From Cellvibrio sp. (GTDB lineage: Bacteria; Pseudomonadota; Gammaproteobacteria; Pseudomonadales; Cellvibrionaceae), in assembly GCA_003524365.1 (NCBI GenBank), contig DQHS01000339.1, positions 1 through 9,019 on the forward strand: a stretch of 9,019 nt of DNA. Reading direction: 5' to 3'. Positions 1-6,195 of this stretch are shown one piece after another. A program made the position numbers and the translations under genes. How positions within the stretch are numbered: the stretch's first letter is position 1; every line of letters begins with the position of its first letter. The notes under the pieces are model-generated. The model ran no database searches. It had not been told where the DNA came from and worked only from the letters and a program-made list of their open reading frames with translations.

Positions 1-1107
1 GGCTGCGTGCGCGAGCAGGACACGGTGGCGCGCCTGGGCGGCGATGAATTTGTCGTGGTGTTTGATAATTTGGGGGACAACGCTGAAATGGCGGCACAGG
101 AAGCAAAAAAACGCGCCGAAGAATTGCACGATTTAATCAACTTACCCTACCCGTTACAACAATCTGTATTCCATTGCACCATCAGTATCGGCGTAAATTT
201 ATTCAAAGGTCAGACGCGCAGCATCGACGATTTATTGCGCCACGCCGATGTGGCTATGTATCAAGCCAAAGACAGTGGCCGCAACGCTATTCGCTTTTTT
301 GACCCGAACATGCAATCACATTTGGAAAAACGCGCGGCAATTGAAGCAGACTTGCGCACCGCTTATGAATCCAAACAGCAACTTGTCCCCTACTATCAAG
401 TGCAAATTGATAACCACGGCAAGGCAATTGGTGCAGAACTCTTATTGCGCTGGAAACACCCGCTCAATGGCATGATCTCACCCGCCGACTTTATTCCAGT
501 CGCCGAGCAGACCGGTTTAATTGTAGCCATCGGCAAACAGGTCATCTATCAAGCTTGCGAACAATTACGGCAGTGGAGCCAGCAACCGAAATTTGCAGCG
601 CTCAGCATCGCCGTGAATGTGAGCCCGATTCAATTTAACCAAGCGCACTTTGTTGATGATGTGCTGGGGATTGTCCATGACAGCAATATTAATCCCCGCC
701 TGTTAAAGCTCGAGTTAACTGAAAGTTCGCTGCTGAAAAACGTCGATCAAAGCATCGAAAAAATGCAGGAGCTGCAAAATAACGGCATAGGATTTTCGAT
801 GGATGATTTTGGGATTGGCTATTCATCGCTATCGTATCTTAAGCGCCTACCGCTCGATCAATTAAAAATTGACCAAACCTTTGTCCGCGATATTGCGATA
901 GACCCCAACGATGCGATTATTGCGCGCACGATTATCGCTATGGCGCAGAATATGAATTTGCAAGTGATTGCCGAAGGTGTGGAAACTGAAGCGCAGAAAA
1001 ACTTCCTGGAACAGAATGGCTGCTCCATGTTCCAGGGTTATTTTTTCGGAAGACCAGTAGCGATAGATGAGTTTGAGCAACAATTAGTTGAGCGGCATTA
1101 CTGTTGA
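1..1107 (+). CDS. GGDEF-EAL cyclic-di-GMP signalling protein, C-terminal part (5' truncated)
   Basis: Bifunctional-type c-di-GMP protein: GGDEF domains make c-di-GMP from two GTP and EAL domains cleave it to pGpG. The frame is open from base 1, so the start and any sensor or membrane region lie outside the window. An intact GGDEF motif (codons 37-51) follows an RxxD inhibitory site (REQD) by the usual five residues. After a short linker the EAL domain begins. Its signature reads AELLLRW (ELL at 436-444), keeping the metal-binding Glu but with Leu in place of Ala. Other EAL hallmarks are present: NVSPIQF, LELTES, MDDFGIGYSSL, KIDQTFV, AEGVET and QGYFFGRP. By sequence both domains look competent, but which activity dominates cannot be told. 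The gene ends in tandem stops (TGA TAA) and converges on queC with a 30-base gap in which I see no clear hairpin terminator. Confidence 0.95.
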   Translation, partial: GCVREQDTVARLGGDEFVVVFDNLGDNAEMAAQEAKKRAEELHDLINLPYPLQQSVFHCTISIGVNLFKGQTRSIDDLLRHADVAMYQAKDSGRNAIRFFDPNMQSHLEKRAAIEADLRTAYESKQQLVPYYQVQIDNHGKAIGAELLLRWKHPLNGMISPADFIPVAEQTGLIVAIGKQVIYQACEQLRQWSQQPKFAALSIAVNVSPIQFNQAHFVDDVLGIVHDSNINPRLLKLELTESSLLKNVDQSIEKMQELQNNGIGFSMDDFGIGYSSLSYLKRLPLDQLKIDQTFVRDIAIDPNDAIIARTIIAMAQNMNLQVIAEGVETEAQKNFLEQNGCSMFQGYFFGRPVAIDEFEQQLVERHYC

Positions 1108-1137
1108 TAAGTCGTTGCTAAAAATTCCACTACTACT

Positions 1138-1818
1138 TTACGCGTGCTGATAACGAGTTGGATCTGCAATGCCCGCTTGCACAAAACCTTGCTTGCGCAG
1201 ACGACAGCTATCGCATTTGCCGCAGGCCTCACCCTGATCATTCGCTTGGTAACAAGACACGGTCAAACTGTAATCCACCCCCAACGCCATGCCCAACTGC
1301 ACGATCTCTGCTTTGCTTAAATGAATCAGCGGTGTGCGGATGTGCAATTTATTACCTTCTGCCCCAGCGCGCGTTGCGAGATTCGCCATGGCTTCGTACG
1401 CAGCAATATATTCGGGGCGACAATCGGGATAACCCGAAAAATCCACCGCATTCACGCCGATAAAAATATCGTCGCACCCCAATACTTCCGCCCAACCCAA
1501 TGCGATCGATAAAAATACCGTATTGCGCGCAGGCACATAGGTCACTGGAATGCCGCCGGTCTCTTCTTCCGGTACATCAATCGCATCATCGGTCAGCGCT
1601 GAACCGCCAATGGAGCGCAAGTCCAATTTAATCACTTTGTGCTCAACTGCACCCAGGGCTTTTGCCGTGCGTTCTGCTGCAAGCAATTCGGAGCTGTGGC
1701 GCTGACCATAATCAAAACTCATGGAATAGCAGGCGTAACCTTCGCTGCGCGCTATCGCCAGTACAGTAGTGGAATCGAGACCACCAGAAACAAGCACCAC
1801 TGCTTTTTTTTGCGCCAT
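1138..1818 (-). CDS. queC: 7-cyano-7-deazaguanine (preQ0) synthase QueC
   Basis: QueC is an ATP- and ammonia-dependent cytosolic ligase that turns 7-carboxy-7-deazaguanine into preQ0, the precursor of queuosine in tRNA. The 226-residue product has the family's usual length. The N-terminal PP-loop for ATP binding is seen as SGGLDST (residues 11-17), followed by SFDYGQRH. A VPARNTVFLS segment and a C-terminal zinc site of four cysteines (C189, C199, C202, C205 within CYQANDQGEACGKCDSC) complete the family pattern. The ATG at 1818 puts the PP-loop at the expected distance from the N-terminus, although the ribosome site before it is weak. It lies 58 bases downstream of queE on the same strand, so the two are probably cotranscribed and act in consecutive steps. 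No key residue appears to be missing. Confidence 0.97.
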   Translation of the reverse strand: MAQKKAVVLVSGGLDSTTVLAIARSEGYACYSMSFDYGQRHSSELLAAERTAKALGAVEHKVIKLDLRSIGGSALTDDAIDVPEEETGGIPVTYVPARNTVFLSIALGWAEVLGCDDIFIGVNAVDFSGYPDCRPEYIAAYEAMANLATRAGAEGNKLHIRTPLIHLSKAEIVQLGMALGVDYSLTVSCYQANDQGEACGKCDSCRLRKQGFVQAGIADPTRYQHA

Positions 1819-1876
1819 AACAACTACCGGAATCTATAAGATTTAAAGATAAAAACGTATGCAAAACTGTTGGCGA

Positions 1877-2527
1877 TTAATGACCGGGAGCATCATTCCA
1901 CAGGAGTTTGTGCAGCTGCAATTGAAAACGTACAGGCAGATTATCCGCAAGAATCCATTCTGCCAATGCCAGTGGAGTCACCTGGCCAAAACTCGGCGAG
2001 AACAACACTTCCGCCACTTTGCCTGTGAGCTGATGCTCATCTAACTTAAAGCGTGCCCACTCGTAATCGGCGCGATCACAAATCACAAACTTGATTTGAT
2101 CCTGCGCACTGAGTAACGGAATATTTTCCCAACGGTTGCGACCCACCTCACCTGAGCCGGGCGTTTTTAAATCCATTACCTTAATTACGCGCGGATCTAC
2201 ATCGTCCACTGGTAAGGCACCGCTGGTTTCGAGCGATACGCTGTATCCAGCATCGCACAATGCAGTCAGCAGGGTCAGGCACTCACGCTGAGCCAATGGT
2301 TCGCCGCCAGTAACACAGACGTAACGCGGGTTAAAACTGGCAACTTTGGCGAGAATTTCATCGAGTAATAATCGCTCGCCGCCGTAAAATGCGTATTCTG
2401 AATCGCAATAACCGCAGCGCAGCGGGCAACCGGTGAGGCGCACAAATACTGTCGGCAACCCAACTGTGGTGGACTCGCCCTGCAGCGAATAGAAAATCTC
2501 GGTAATTTTTAAACTGGATTGGGTCAT
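1877..2527 (-). CDS. queE: 7-carboxy-7-deazaguanine synthase QueE (radical SAM)
   Basis: QueE is a radical-SAM enzyme that contracts 6-carboxytetrahydropterin to 7-carboxy-7-deazaguanine, the step before QueC. The protein opens with ITEIFYSLQGE and has FVRLTGCPLRCGYCDS with C34, C38 and C41 as a CxxxCxxC cluster motif for the 4Fe-4S centre. VTGGEPLAQ and ETSGALPVD follow as SAM/substrate-binding segments, then KVMDLKTPGSGE. I chose the ATG at 2527 (216 residues) because family members start a few residues before ITEIFYSLQGE. The frame is open to another ATG at 2590, which would add 21 residues without family resemblance. Neither start has a strong Shine-Dalgarno. In Pseudomonas, queE-queC usually follow tol-pal-ybgF; here the gene upstream is instead a divergent small ORF. 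Confidence 0.96.
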   Translation of the reverse strand: MTQSSLKITEIFYSLQGESTTVGLPTVFVRLTGCPLRCGYCDSEYAFYGGERLLLDEILAKVASFNPRYVCVTGGEPLAQRECLTLLTALCDAGYSVSLETSGALPVDDVDPRVIKVMDLKTPGSGEVGRNRWENIPLLSAQDQIKFVICDRADYEWARFKLDEHQLTGKVAEVLFSPSFGQVTPLALAEWILADNLPVRFQLQLHKLLWNDAPGH

Positions 2528-2654
2528 GTGGACTGTGCGTTGTATTGCTAGCGGGAATCGGGCAGTGGTTACCGGAAAAAACTCCAGCATACCGTGATAT
2601 TTAAGCGCGATTAGGAAAGACGCGCAGTTTACCTAAAGGCGGCCTGCGATGCGA

Positions 2655-2678
2655 GGCAAATGCTGCTCGTTATTTGCC
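2655..2678. repeat. Inverted repeat GGCAAAT-(10)-ATTTGCC between queE and the divergent small gene
   Basis: A perfect 7-bp inverted repeat with a 10-base spacer sits in the divergent intergenic region, about 130 bases upstream of queE and 84 bases upstream of the small gene. The right arm overlaps the candidate -35 of the small gene. A dyad of this size with a one-turn spacing could be an operator, but no regulator family is recognised and chance is possible. Confidence 0.3.
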
Positions 2679-2703
2679 CTGCCGCCGCTAGCGCTGTTAT
2701 GCT
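2674..2703 (+). promoter_or_regulatory. Candidate sigma70 promoter for the small gene at 2762
   Basis: TTGCCC (2674-2679) and TATGCT (2698-2703) each match the consensus hexamers at four of six positions and are 18 bases apart. A start near 2710 would give a leader of about 50 bases. The leader would contain a small hairpin (GCTGGC at 2701-2706 pairing with GCCAGC at 2722-2727). The call is weak and rests on consensus reading only. Confidence 0.3.
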
Positions 2704-2761
2704 GGCAGATCCTCGCTTTTCGCCAGCGCCGCATCAACTTAACTGACCAGTTTTGAAGCCA

Positions 2762-3079
2762 ATGATCAAACCAACCAAAACCCGCCGCCAACTGCACAAA
2801 GAACTGGAGCAACAAGTTCAGGACTTTCTGCATCAAGGCGGACACGTTAACGAGGTACCGCGTGGCTTAAGCGGGCGGCTGGACGCCAATAGCCCCCTTA
2901 TCAGTATTTTCGACGGCAGTAGTCAGGAAGATCGCACCCCCTTGCCCGACGTAGTTGCCGCCATAGAAGCGCGTAAAAAGCCTCAGCTGGCGCAAAAACC
3001 GAAGAAGTTGCGCCCTCGTAAAAAAGTGATTCTGGATGATTTTGGTCAACCACTGCGCTGGGAATGGGTCGAGGAATAG
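2762..3079 (+). CDS. Small basic hypothetical protein (105 aa)
   Basis: I do not recognise this protein firmly. It has 105 residues, no signal peptide and no membrane segment, so it is probably cytosolic. The N-terminal third is charged and helical (TRRQLHKELEQQVQDFLHQG) and runs into GGHVNEVPRG. The FLxxGGxVxEV pattern resembles, from memory, a short stretch in the Pseudomonas RNA-polymerase-binding protein SutA and in other small gammaproteobacterial proteins. The middle is hydrophilic. A Lys/Arg-rich stretch (KPKKLRPRKK) precedes a conserved-looking tail, DDFGQPLRWEWVEE. The start is the ATG at 2762; an in-frame TTG at 2753 would add three residues, and neither has a good ribosome site. 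It is divergent from queE and convergent with corA. A nucleic-acid or polymerase-associated role is possible but not shown. Confidence 0.75.
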   Translation: MIKPTKTRRQLHKELEQQVQDFLHQGGHVNEVPRGLSGRLDANSPLISIFDGSSQEDRTPLPDVVAAIEARKKPQLAQKPKKLRPRKKVILDDFGQPLRWEWVEE

Positions 3080-3103
3080 CGAACGCTTCGCATTGGATCG
3101 CAC

Positions 3104-3145
3104 CATAAAAAAACCGCAGTAGTTGCCCGCTGCGGTTTTTTTATG
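3104..3145. terminator. Perfect bidirectional rho-independent terminator
   Basis: Two 16-base arms (3104-3119 and 3130-3145) are exact reverse complements around a 10-base loop. The GC core CCGCAG/CTGCGG is flanked by seven A on the left and seven T on the right, so a U-tract follows the core in either direction. It lies between the stop of the small + gene (3079) and the stop of corA on the - strand (3163), and can terminate both. Confidence 0.93.
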
Positions 3146-3162
3146 AGGTTCATGTACAAAGT

Positions 3163-4120
3163 TTAAAGCCAATCTTTGCGCTTGAAGTACCAATAAGGCA
3201 GCACAGCAGATAGCAACATCAACGAAACGGCTACCGCAAAACCATATTTCCAATGGCTGTGCGGAATAAACTCGAAGTTCATCCCATAGGCGCTGGCAAC
3301 CACCGTGGGCGGCAGGAATACCATGGCTGCGATGGAAAAGATTTTGATGATCTGGTTTTGTTCGATATTAATGAAGCCCTGGGTCGAGTCCATTAGGAAG
3401 TTGATTTTGTCGAACAAAAAAGCGGTGTGCGACATCAATGTGTCCACATCGCGCTTGATCTCCCGCGCCGTCTCCTGCAATTCAAAAGACTCACGCAGAT
3501 GGCGCTGCAAGAAGGAAATTGAGCGCTGAGTGTCCATCAGGCAAAGACGGATTTTTCCGTTGCTATCTTCCAGCTTGGCAAGCTTGTCAATTGCTTCTTC
3601 CAGCTCCGAATCGGCATCCTCCAACACCATATGGCTGACTTCTTCAAGCTTGCGATGAATGTCTTCAAGGGCGTCGGCGAGGTTTTCTACCTTCTGCTCA
3701 AACATAGTCACCAATAGATCCTGCGGGGATGACACCTGAACCTGCCCGGCGCGGGCACGCATGCGCAACAGGCGGAAGTCAGCCAAGTCACCATCGCGCA
3801 CTGAGATCAGACGTTTGTCTTGCAAGATGAAATGCAACAGTCGCGGTACTGTGACGACCAGATTCGCCAGGGGCAAGAAACAAGGAGTGCACATGGATGC
3901 CGACACCATCCTGAAAATAGCGCGCAGAGAATTCGATCTCCTCCACATCATCGGACTCTGGAAGTTCGGCGCGCAGGAAGGTGTTTAACTCTTCACGCTC
4001 TTCATCGCTGGGTTCGCGCGCATCAATCCAGATCGCGTTGTTGAGTGACAGCTTGGTGTTTTCATCAGACTGTTTGTCTTCCCGCAGGGTATTACCTTGA
4101 ACTTTAAACATTCTTAACAT
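3163..4120 (-). pseudogene. corA: CorA-family Mg2+/Co2+ channel gene, disrupted by a +1 frameshift
   Basis: CorA is a pentameric inner-membrane channel for Mg2+ and Co2+. Reading from ATG 4120, the first 98 codons match the CorA N-terminal domain: NNAIWIDAREPSDEE, EIEFSARYF, GIHVHSLFL and TATVAFH. This frame then leaves homology and stops at 3788-3790. Homology resumes at once in the other frame from 3825: LQDKRLISVRDGDLADFRLLRMRAR, then the long helices (RLCLMDTQRSISFL, GFINIEQNQIIKIFS), the first membrane helix, the GMN signature (about residues 279-281), a second helix and the terminal YFKRKDWL. Removing one base near 3826 restores 318 residues, against 316 in E. coli. The start has a good ribosome site, GAGGAG, ten bases before the ATG. 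All other family features are intact, so the lesion is either very recent or a base error. As written, a full product would need translational frameshifting. Confidence 0.9.
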
Positions 4121-4176
4121 CGGTGTTTATCTCCTCAAGCGTCAAGGTTTGCGGTGGGTCTGGGCAATTTGGCGGC

Positions 4177-4187
4177 TTTATAGCATA
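4177..4187 (-). promoter_or_regulatory. Possible -10 region for corA
   Basis: On the minus strand TATGCTATAAA lies about 57 bases before the corA start and offers two overlapping -10-like hexamers (TATGCT, TATAAA). No well-spaced -35 was found, so corA could equally be read through from the acyltransferase gene upstream. Confidence 0.25.
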
Positions 4188-4195
4188 GGCCAATT

Positions 4196-4220
4196 AAACT
4201 TAACCTATTTTATTAAGTTT
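4196..4220. repeat. AT-rich inverted repeat AAACTTAA-(9)-TTAAGTTT
   Basis: A perfect 8-bp dyad with a 9-base spacer lies between the stop of the acyltransferase gene (4249) and the start of corA (4120). It may be a weak terminator for the former or an operator for the latter. The stem has little GC and no following T-run, so it is not a classical terminator. Confidence 0.35.
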
Positions 4221-4248
4221 TCATTGCAAATTACCTTCTGGAAAAGTA

Positions 4249-5193
4249 TCACTTCTTTTTATAGAAGCCAGACTCCCCAGGAGGGCGGGTTTTAAAGCGG
4301 CGATGTACCCAAAGATATTGATCTGGTTTAACACGCACCATGTCTTCGATAATGTTGTTGATACGCGTTGCATCCGCCACATCATCACCACTGGGAAAGT
4401 TATCCAAAGGCGCACCAAAAACCAGCTTGTAATGGCCGTTATCCTCGCGGTAATGCGCATAGGGCACAACCGCTGCGCGCCCCAGCTGAGCGATACGCGC
4501 AGTAGCCACAATCGTCGCTGCCTGAATACCAAAAAAAGGGGCAAAAACACTGTTGTCCTTACCGTAATCCTGATCCGGGGCGTACCAAACAATATGTTTC
4601 TGGCGCAAATTCTTGATCAACTGGCGGGTATCACTGAAAACAATTGCCGAACCTAAATATTGTTCCCGGGCTTTGATCAGCGCATAGGCCAACAAAGGAT
4701 TGGGATCCTTGCGATATAACATATCGGGCTTGGCGTGATAACTGAATACCCGACCAGCGGGGTCCATCGTTGTAAAGTGACACCCTAACAGGATGACTCC
4801 CTGCCCATTCGCTTGTAGCGCAGCAAGTTGCTCAAAACCTTCCATATGATGGCGATTGCGCAGCTTGTCCACTTGCCCCCAGAGTGCCATCGACGACTCC
4901 ATGATACTGATACCACAGTTGCGAACAACCGCACGCACCATCTGCTGCTGTGACTGCGCATCCAGCTCAGGGAAACAGAGTGCAATATTAGTCGCGGCAA
5001 TACGACGACGAGATCGCGCCAAATAGTAGAAGATTGCACCAATAAAACGGCCAATCGCAAAATTTACCGACACAGGCAAGAGCGCACATAGGCGAAAGAA
5101 AGCCAGTAATAACCAGGTCGGCCAAAACCGTGGGCCATAAAAAGAAGAATGGAATTCAGGTGGATTGTGTTTATCCAAGGTACTTGCTCGCAT
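4249..5193 (-). CDS. lpxL: LpxL/HtrB-family lipid A biosynthesis acyltransferase
   Basis: Enzymes of this family move an acyl chain from acyl-ACP onto the lipid A precursor at the inner membrane, as a late step of endotoxin synthesis. The 314-residue product compares with 306 for E. coli LpxL. It starts with a hydrophilic tail, then YGPRFWPTWLLLAFFRLCAL, an N-terminal membrane anchor. TNIALCFPEL, the catalytic HX4D motif (H139-FTTM-D144), WYAPDQDYG, SVFAPFFG and the terminal YLWVHRRFKTRPPG are all typical. Whether it adds laurate, myristate or another chain cannot be told. The symbol reflects family, not proven specificity. The ATG at 5193 is the only plausible start ahead of the anchor; it has no visible Shine-Dalgarno. 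It may be cotranscribed with corA, 128 bases downstream. Confidence 0.93.
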   Translation of the reverse strand: MRASTLDKHNPPEFHSSFYGPRFWPTWLLLAFFRLCALLPVSVNFAIGRFIGAIFYYLARSRRRIAATNIALCFPELDAQSQQQMVRAVVRNCGISIMESSMALWGQVDKLRNRHHMEGFEQLAALQANGQGVILLGCHFTTMDPAGRVFSYHAKPDMLYRKDPNPLLAYALIKAREQYLGSAIVFSDTRQLIKNLRQKHIVWYAPDQDYGKDNSVFAPFFGIQAATIVATARIAQLGRAAVVPYAHYREDNGHYKLVFGAPLDNFPSGDDVADATRINNIIEDMVRVKPDQYLWVHRRFKTRPPGESGFYKKK

Positions 5194-5216
5194 TGAAAAG
5201 TAAAAAAGGCGCGCGG

Positions 5217-5225
5217 ATTATAGCA
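5217..5225 (-). promoter_or_regulatory. Extended -10 promoter for the lipid A acyltransferase
   Basis: The minus strand reads TGCTATAAT, a perfect TGnTATAAT extended -10, 23 bases upstream of the ATG at 5193. No good -35 is visible at 16-18 bases, which extended -10 promoters do not require. Transcription would begin near 5210, giving a leader of only about 17 bases. The element overlaps a small dyad, ATAGC-AACC-GCTAT (5220-5233). Confidence 0.55.
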
Positions 5226-5319
5226 ACCGCTATGGTCACGTGCTTACGCAAAAACAGTACGAGGGCAAACTCGGCAGGTTTCTGCTAAGGTTGCACAGCC
5301 ACAATATTGAGCCTTTATT

Positions 5320-5634
5320 ATGCAAATTCGTCAGGTATCCGCCGCGCTGGATCACAAGCTCGCGCAGCTGGATCAACAACTCAAAAAACTGGAAGCGCAA
5401 CGTGCACAACAAAACAGTGGCGAGTTACACGCGCAATTAGAACAAGACATTCTTGCGCTACAGCAAATTCGCACAAAGCTGGTCAAATCCAAAGACATCG
5501 CCTGGCGTGCTCACCGCCTGCAACATCAAAACGACGAGCATAGCCGCGCACGCCAGCGCGTTATTGGCTTATCGCTCTGTGCTTTCAGTGTGATAGGTGC
5601 GGGAGTGTTGGTGTATTTGGTATTACAGCAGTAG
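5320..5634 (+). CDS. Small coiled-coil protein with C-terminal membrane anchor (104 aa)
   Basis: I do not recognise this protein. Residues 1-80 are rich in Gln, Leu, Arg, Lys and Ala with heptad-like spacing (LDHKLAQLDQQLKKLEAQRA, then LEQDILALQQIRTKL), so a coiled coil is likely. A basic stretch (SRARQRV) is followed by one hydrophobic helix of about 20 residues (IGLSLCAFSVIGAGVLVYLVL) and ends with QQ. There is no N-terminal signal, so it should be tail-anchored with the coil in the cytoplasm. The ATG at 5320 is the only methionine in the protein; the ribosome site is poor. It is divergent from the acyltransferase gene and convergent with grxD. The amino-acid pattern and clean reading frame support a real gene. 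Its job is unknown. Confidence 0.7.
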   Translation: MQIRQVSAALDHKLAQLDQQLKKLEAQRAQQNSGELHAQLEQDILALQQIRTKLVKSKDIAWRAHRLQHQNDEHSRARQRVIGLSLCAFSVIGAGVLVYLVLQQ

Positions 5635-5681
5635 GTGGGCAACCTGAGCCGATCACCAATAAAGGCGACCGGCCAGAGTGA

Positions 5682-5999
5682 CTAGCCAGCAACAGCCGCG
5701 TCAATCAAGGGTTTCAATTCGCCGTTTTCACTCATCTCAGTGATGATATCGCAACCGCCGATCAACTCGCCCTTAACCCACAACTGCGGAAAAGTCGGCC
5801 AATTGGCGAATTTAGGCAACTCCGAACGGATTTCCGGATTGGTCAAAATATCCACATACGCAAAACGTTGGCCGCAGGCCATTAACGCCTGTGAAGCACG
5901 TTGCGAGAATCCACATTGGGGGGCACTTGGCGAGCCCTTCATGTACAAAATCACGTCATTGTCGCTAATTTGTTGCTTGATTGTATCTAACACGTCCAT
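5682..5999 (-). CDS. grxD: Monothiol glutaredoxin, Grx4/GrxD type
   Basis: GrxD-type proteins bind a 2Fe-2S cluster with glutathione and pass it on, often with BolA-family partners, in cytosolic iron-sulfur trafficking. The 105-residue product has the monothiol active site CGFS within YMKGSPSAPQCGFS. Other family marks are FAYVDIL, LPKFANWPTFPQLWVKGELIGGCDI and the C-terminal EMSENGELKPLI. E. coli GrxD is 115 residues, with a longer tail. The ATG at 5999 is chosen because a GAGG ribosome site precedes it by eight bases; an upstream in-frame TTG at 6020 has none. It stands alone, divergent from baeS and convergent with the small membrane protein gene. Confidence 0.96.
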   Translation of the reverse strand: MDVLDTIKQQISDNDVILYMKGSPSAPQCGFSQRASQALMACGQRFAYVDILTNPEIRSELPKFANWPTFPQLWVKGELIGGCDIITEMSENGELKPLIDAAVAG

Positions 6000-6007
6000 C
6001 TCATCTA

Positions 6008-6011
6008 CCTC
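6008..6011 (-). promoter_or_regulatory. Ribosome binding site deciding the grxD start
   Basis: GAGG on the minus strand lies eight bases before the ATG at 5999. It supports that start over the in-frame TTG at 6020, which would put this site inside the gene. Confidence 0.7.
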
Positions 6012-6053
6012 GATATTCAATAGGGAGCTATTTAACAGTTTGTTGGTCAGTTA

Positions 6054-6082
6054 GTTATTGGGGCCAATTGGGATAATGGCAA
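6054..6082 (-). promoter_or_regulatory. Candidate sigma70 promoter for grxD
   Basis: On the minus strand TTGCCA (6082-6077) matches the -35 consensus at five of six bases, and AATAAC (6059-6054) matches the -10 at four of six, with the optimal 17-base spacing. Transcription would start near 6047 and leave a leader of about 48 bases. I see no obvious iron-regulator site in it. Confidence 0.45.
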
Positions 6083-6109
6083 CAGGGCAAGGCGGGATAT
6101 ATCCGAGTA

Positions 6110-6127
6110 TTTTGCTCAAGTATTGGC
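6110..6127 (+). promoter_or_regulatory. Putative BaeR box upstream of baeS
   Basis: The sequence TTTTGCTCAAGTATTGGC matches 15 of 18 positions of the E. coli BaeR box TTTTTCTCCATDATTGGC (consensus recalled from published BaeSR work; D is A, G or T). The mismatches are at positions 5, 9 and 11, and the ATTGGC half is exact. It points toward baeS, ending 118 bases before the GTG start, where an autoregulatory site would be expected. Confidence 0.55.
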
Positions 6128-6167
6128 ATTTTACCTCAGCCAGCACCCACAGGCCAATCACCTACGA

Positions 6168-6195
6168 TTGCCAAATCGCTGTTTTTGCATATTCT
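6168..6195 (+). promoter_or_regulatory. Candidate promoter for baeS-baeR
   Basis: TTGCCA (6168-6173, five of six) and TATTCT (6190-6195, four of six) are 16 bases apart, about 50 bases before the baeS start. A weak -10 would fit a promoter needing an activator. The BaeR-like site would then centre near -84, rather far upstream for direct contact, so the true promoter may differ. Confidence 0.35.

Noticed and set aside
862..1083. Open frame on the minus strand inside the EAL domain
   Set aside because: It lies antisense to well-conserved EAL motifs and has no family resemblance or ribosome site.
2528..2650. Possible preQ1 riboswitch upstream of queE
   Set aside because: I found no preQ1-I type hairpin followed by the A-rich tail on the minus strand.
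3815..3835. Programmed +1 frameshift in corA
   Set aside because: No RF2-like CTT TGA or other known slippery signal is present and no other corA is known to me to use recoding; mutation or base error is simpler.
4785..5060. Second minus-strand open frame overlapping the acyltransferase gene
   Set aside because: The other frame carries all LpxL-family motifs; this one is compositionally odd and unrecognisable.
5291..5319. TTGCAC-17-TTTATT promoter-like pair before the small coiled-coil gene
   Set aside because: The -10 directly abuts the ATG at 5320, so transcription would start inside the gene, which has no later methionine.
5635..5681. Hairpin terminator between the small membrane protein gene and grxD
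   Set aside because: GATCACC and GGCGACC pair at only five of seven positions and no T-run follows.
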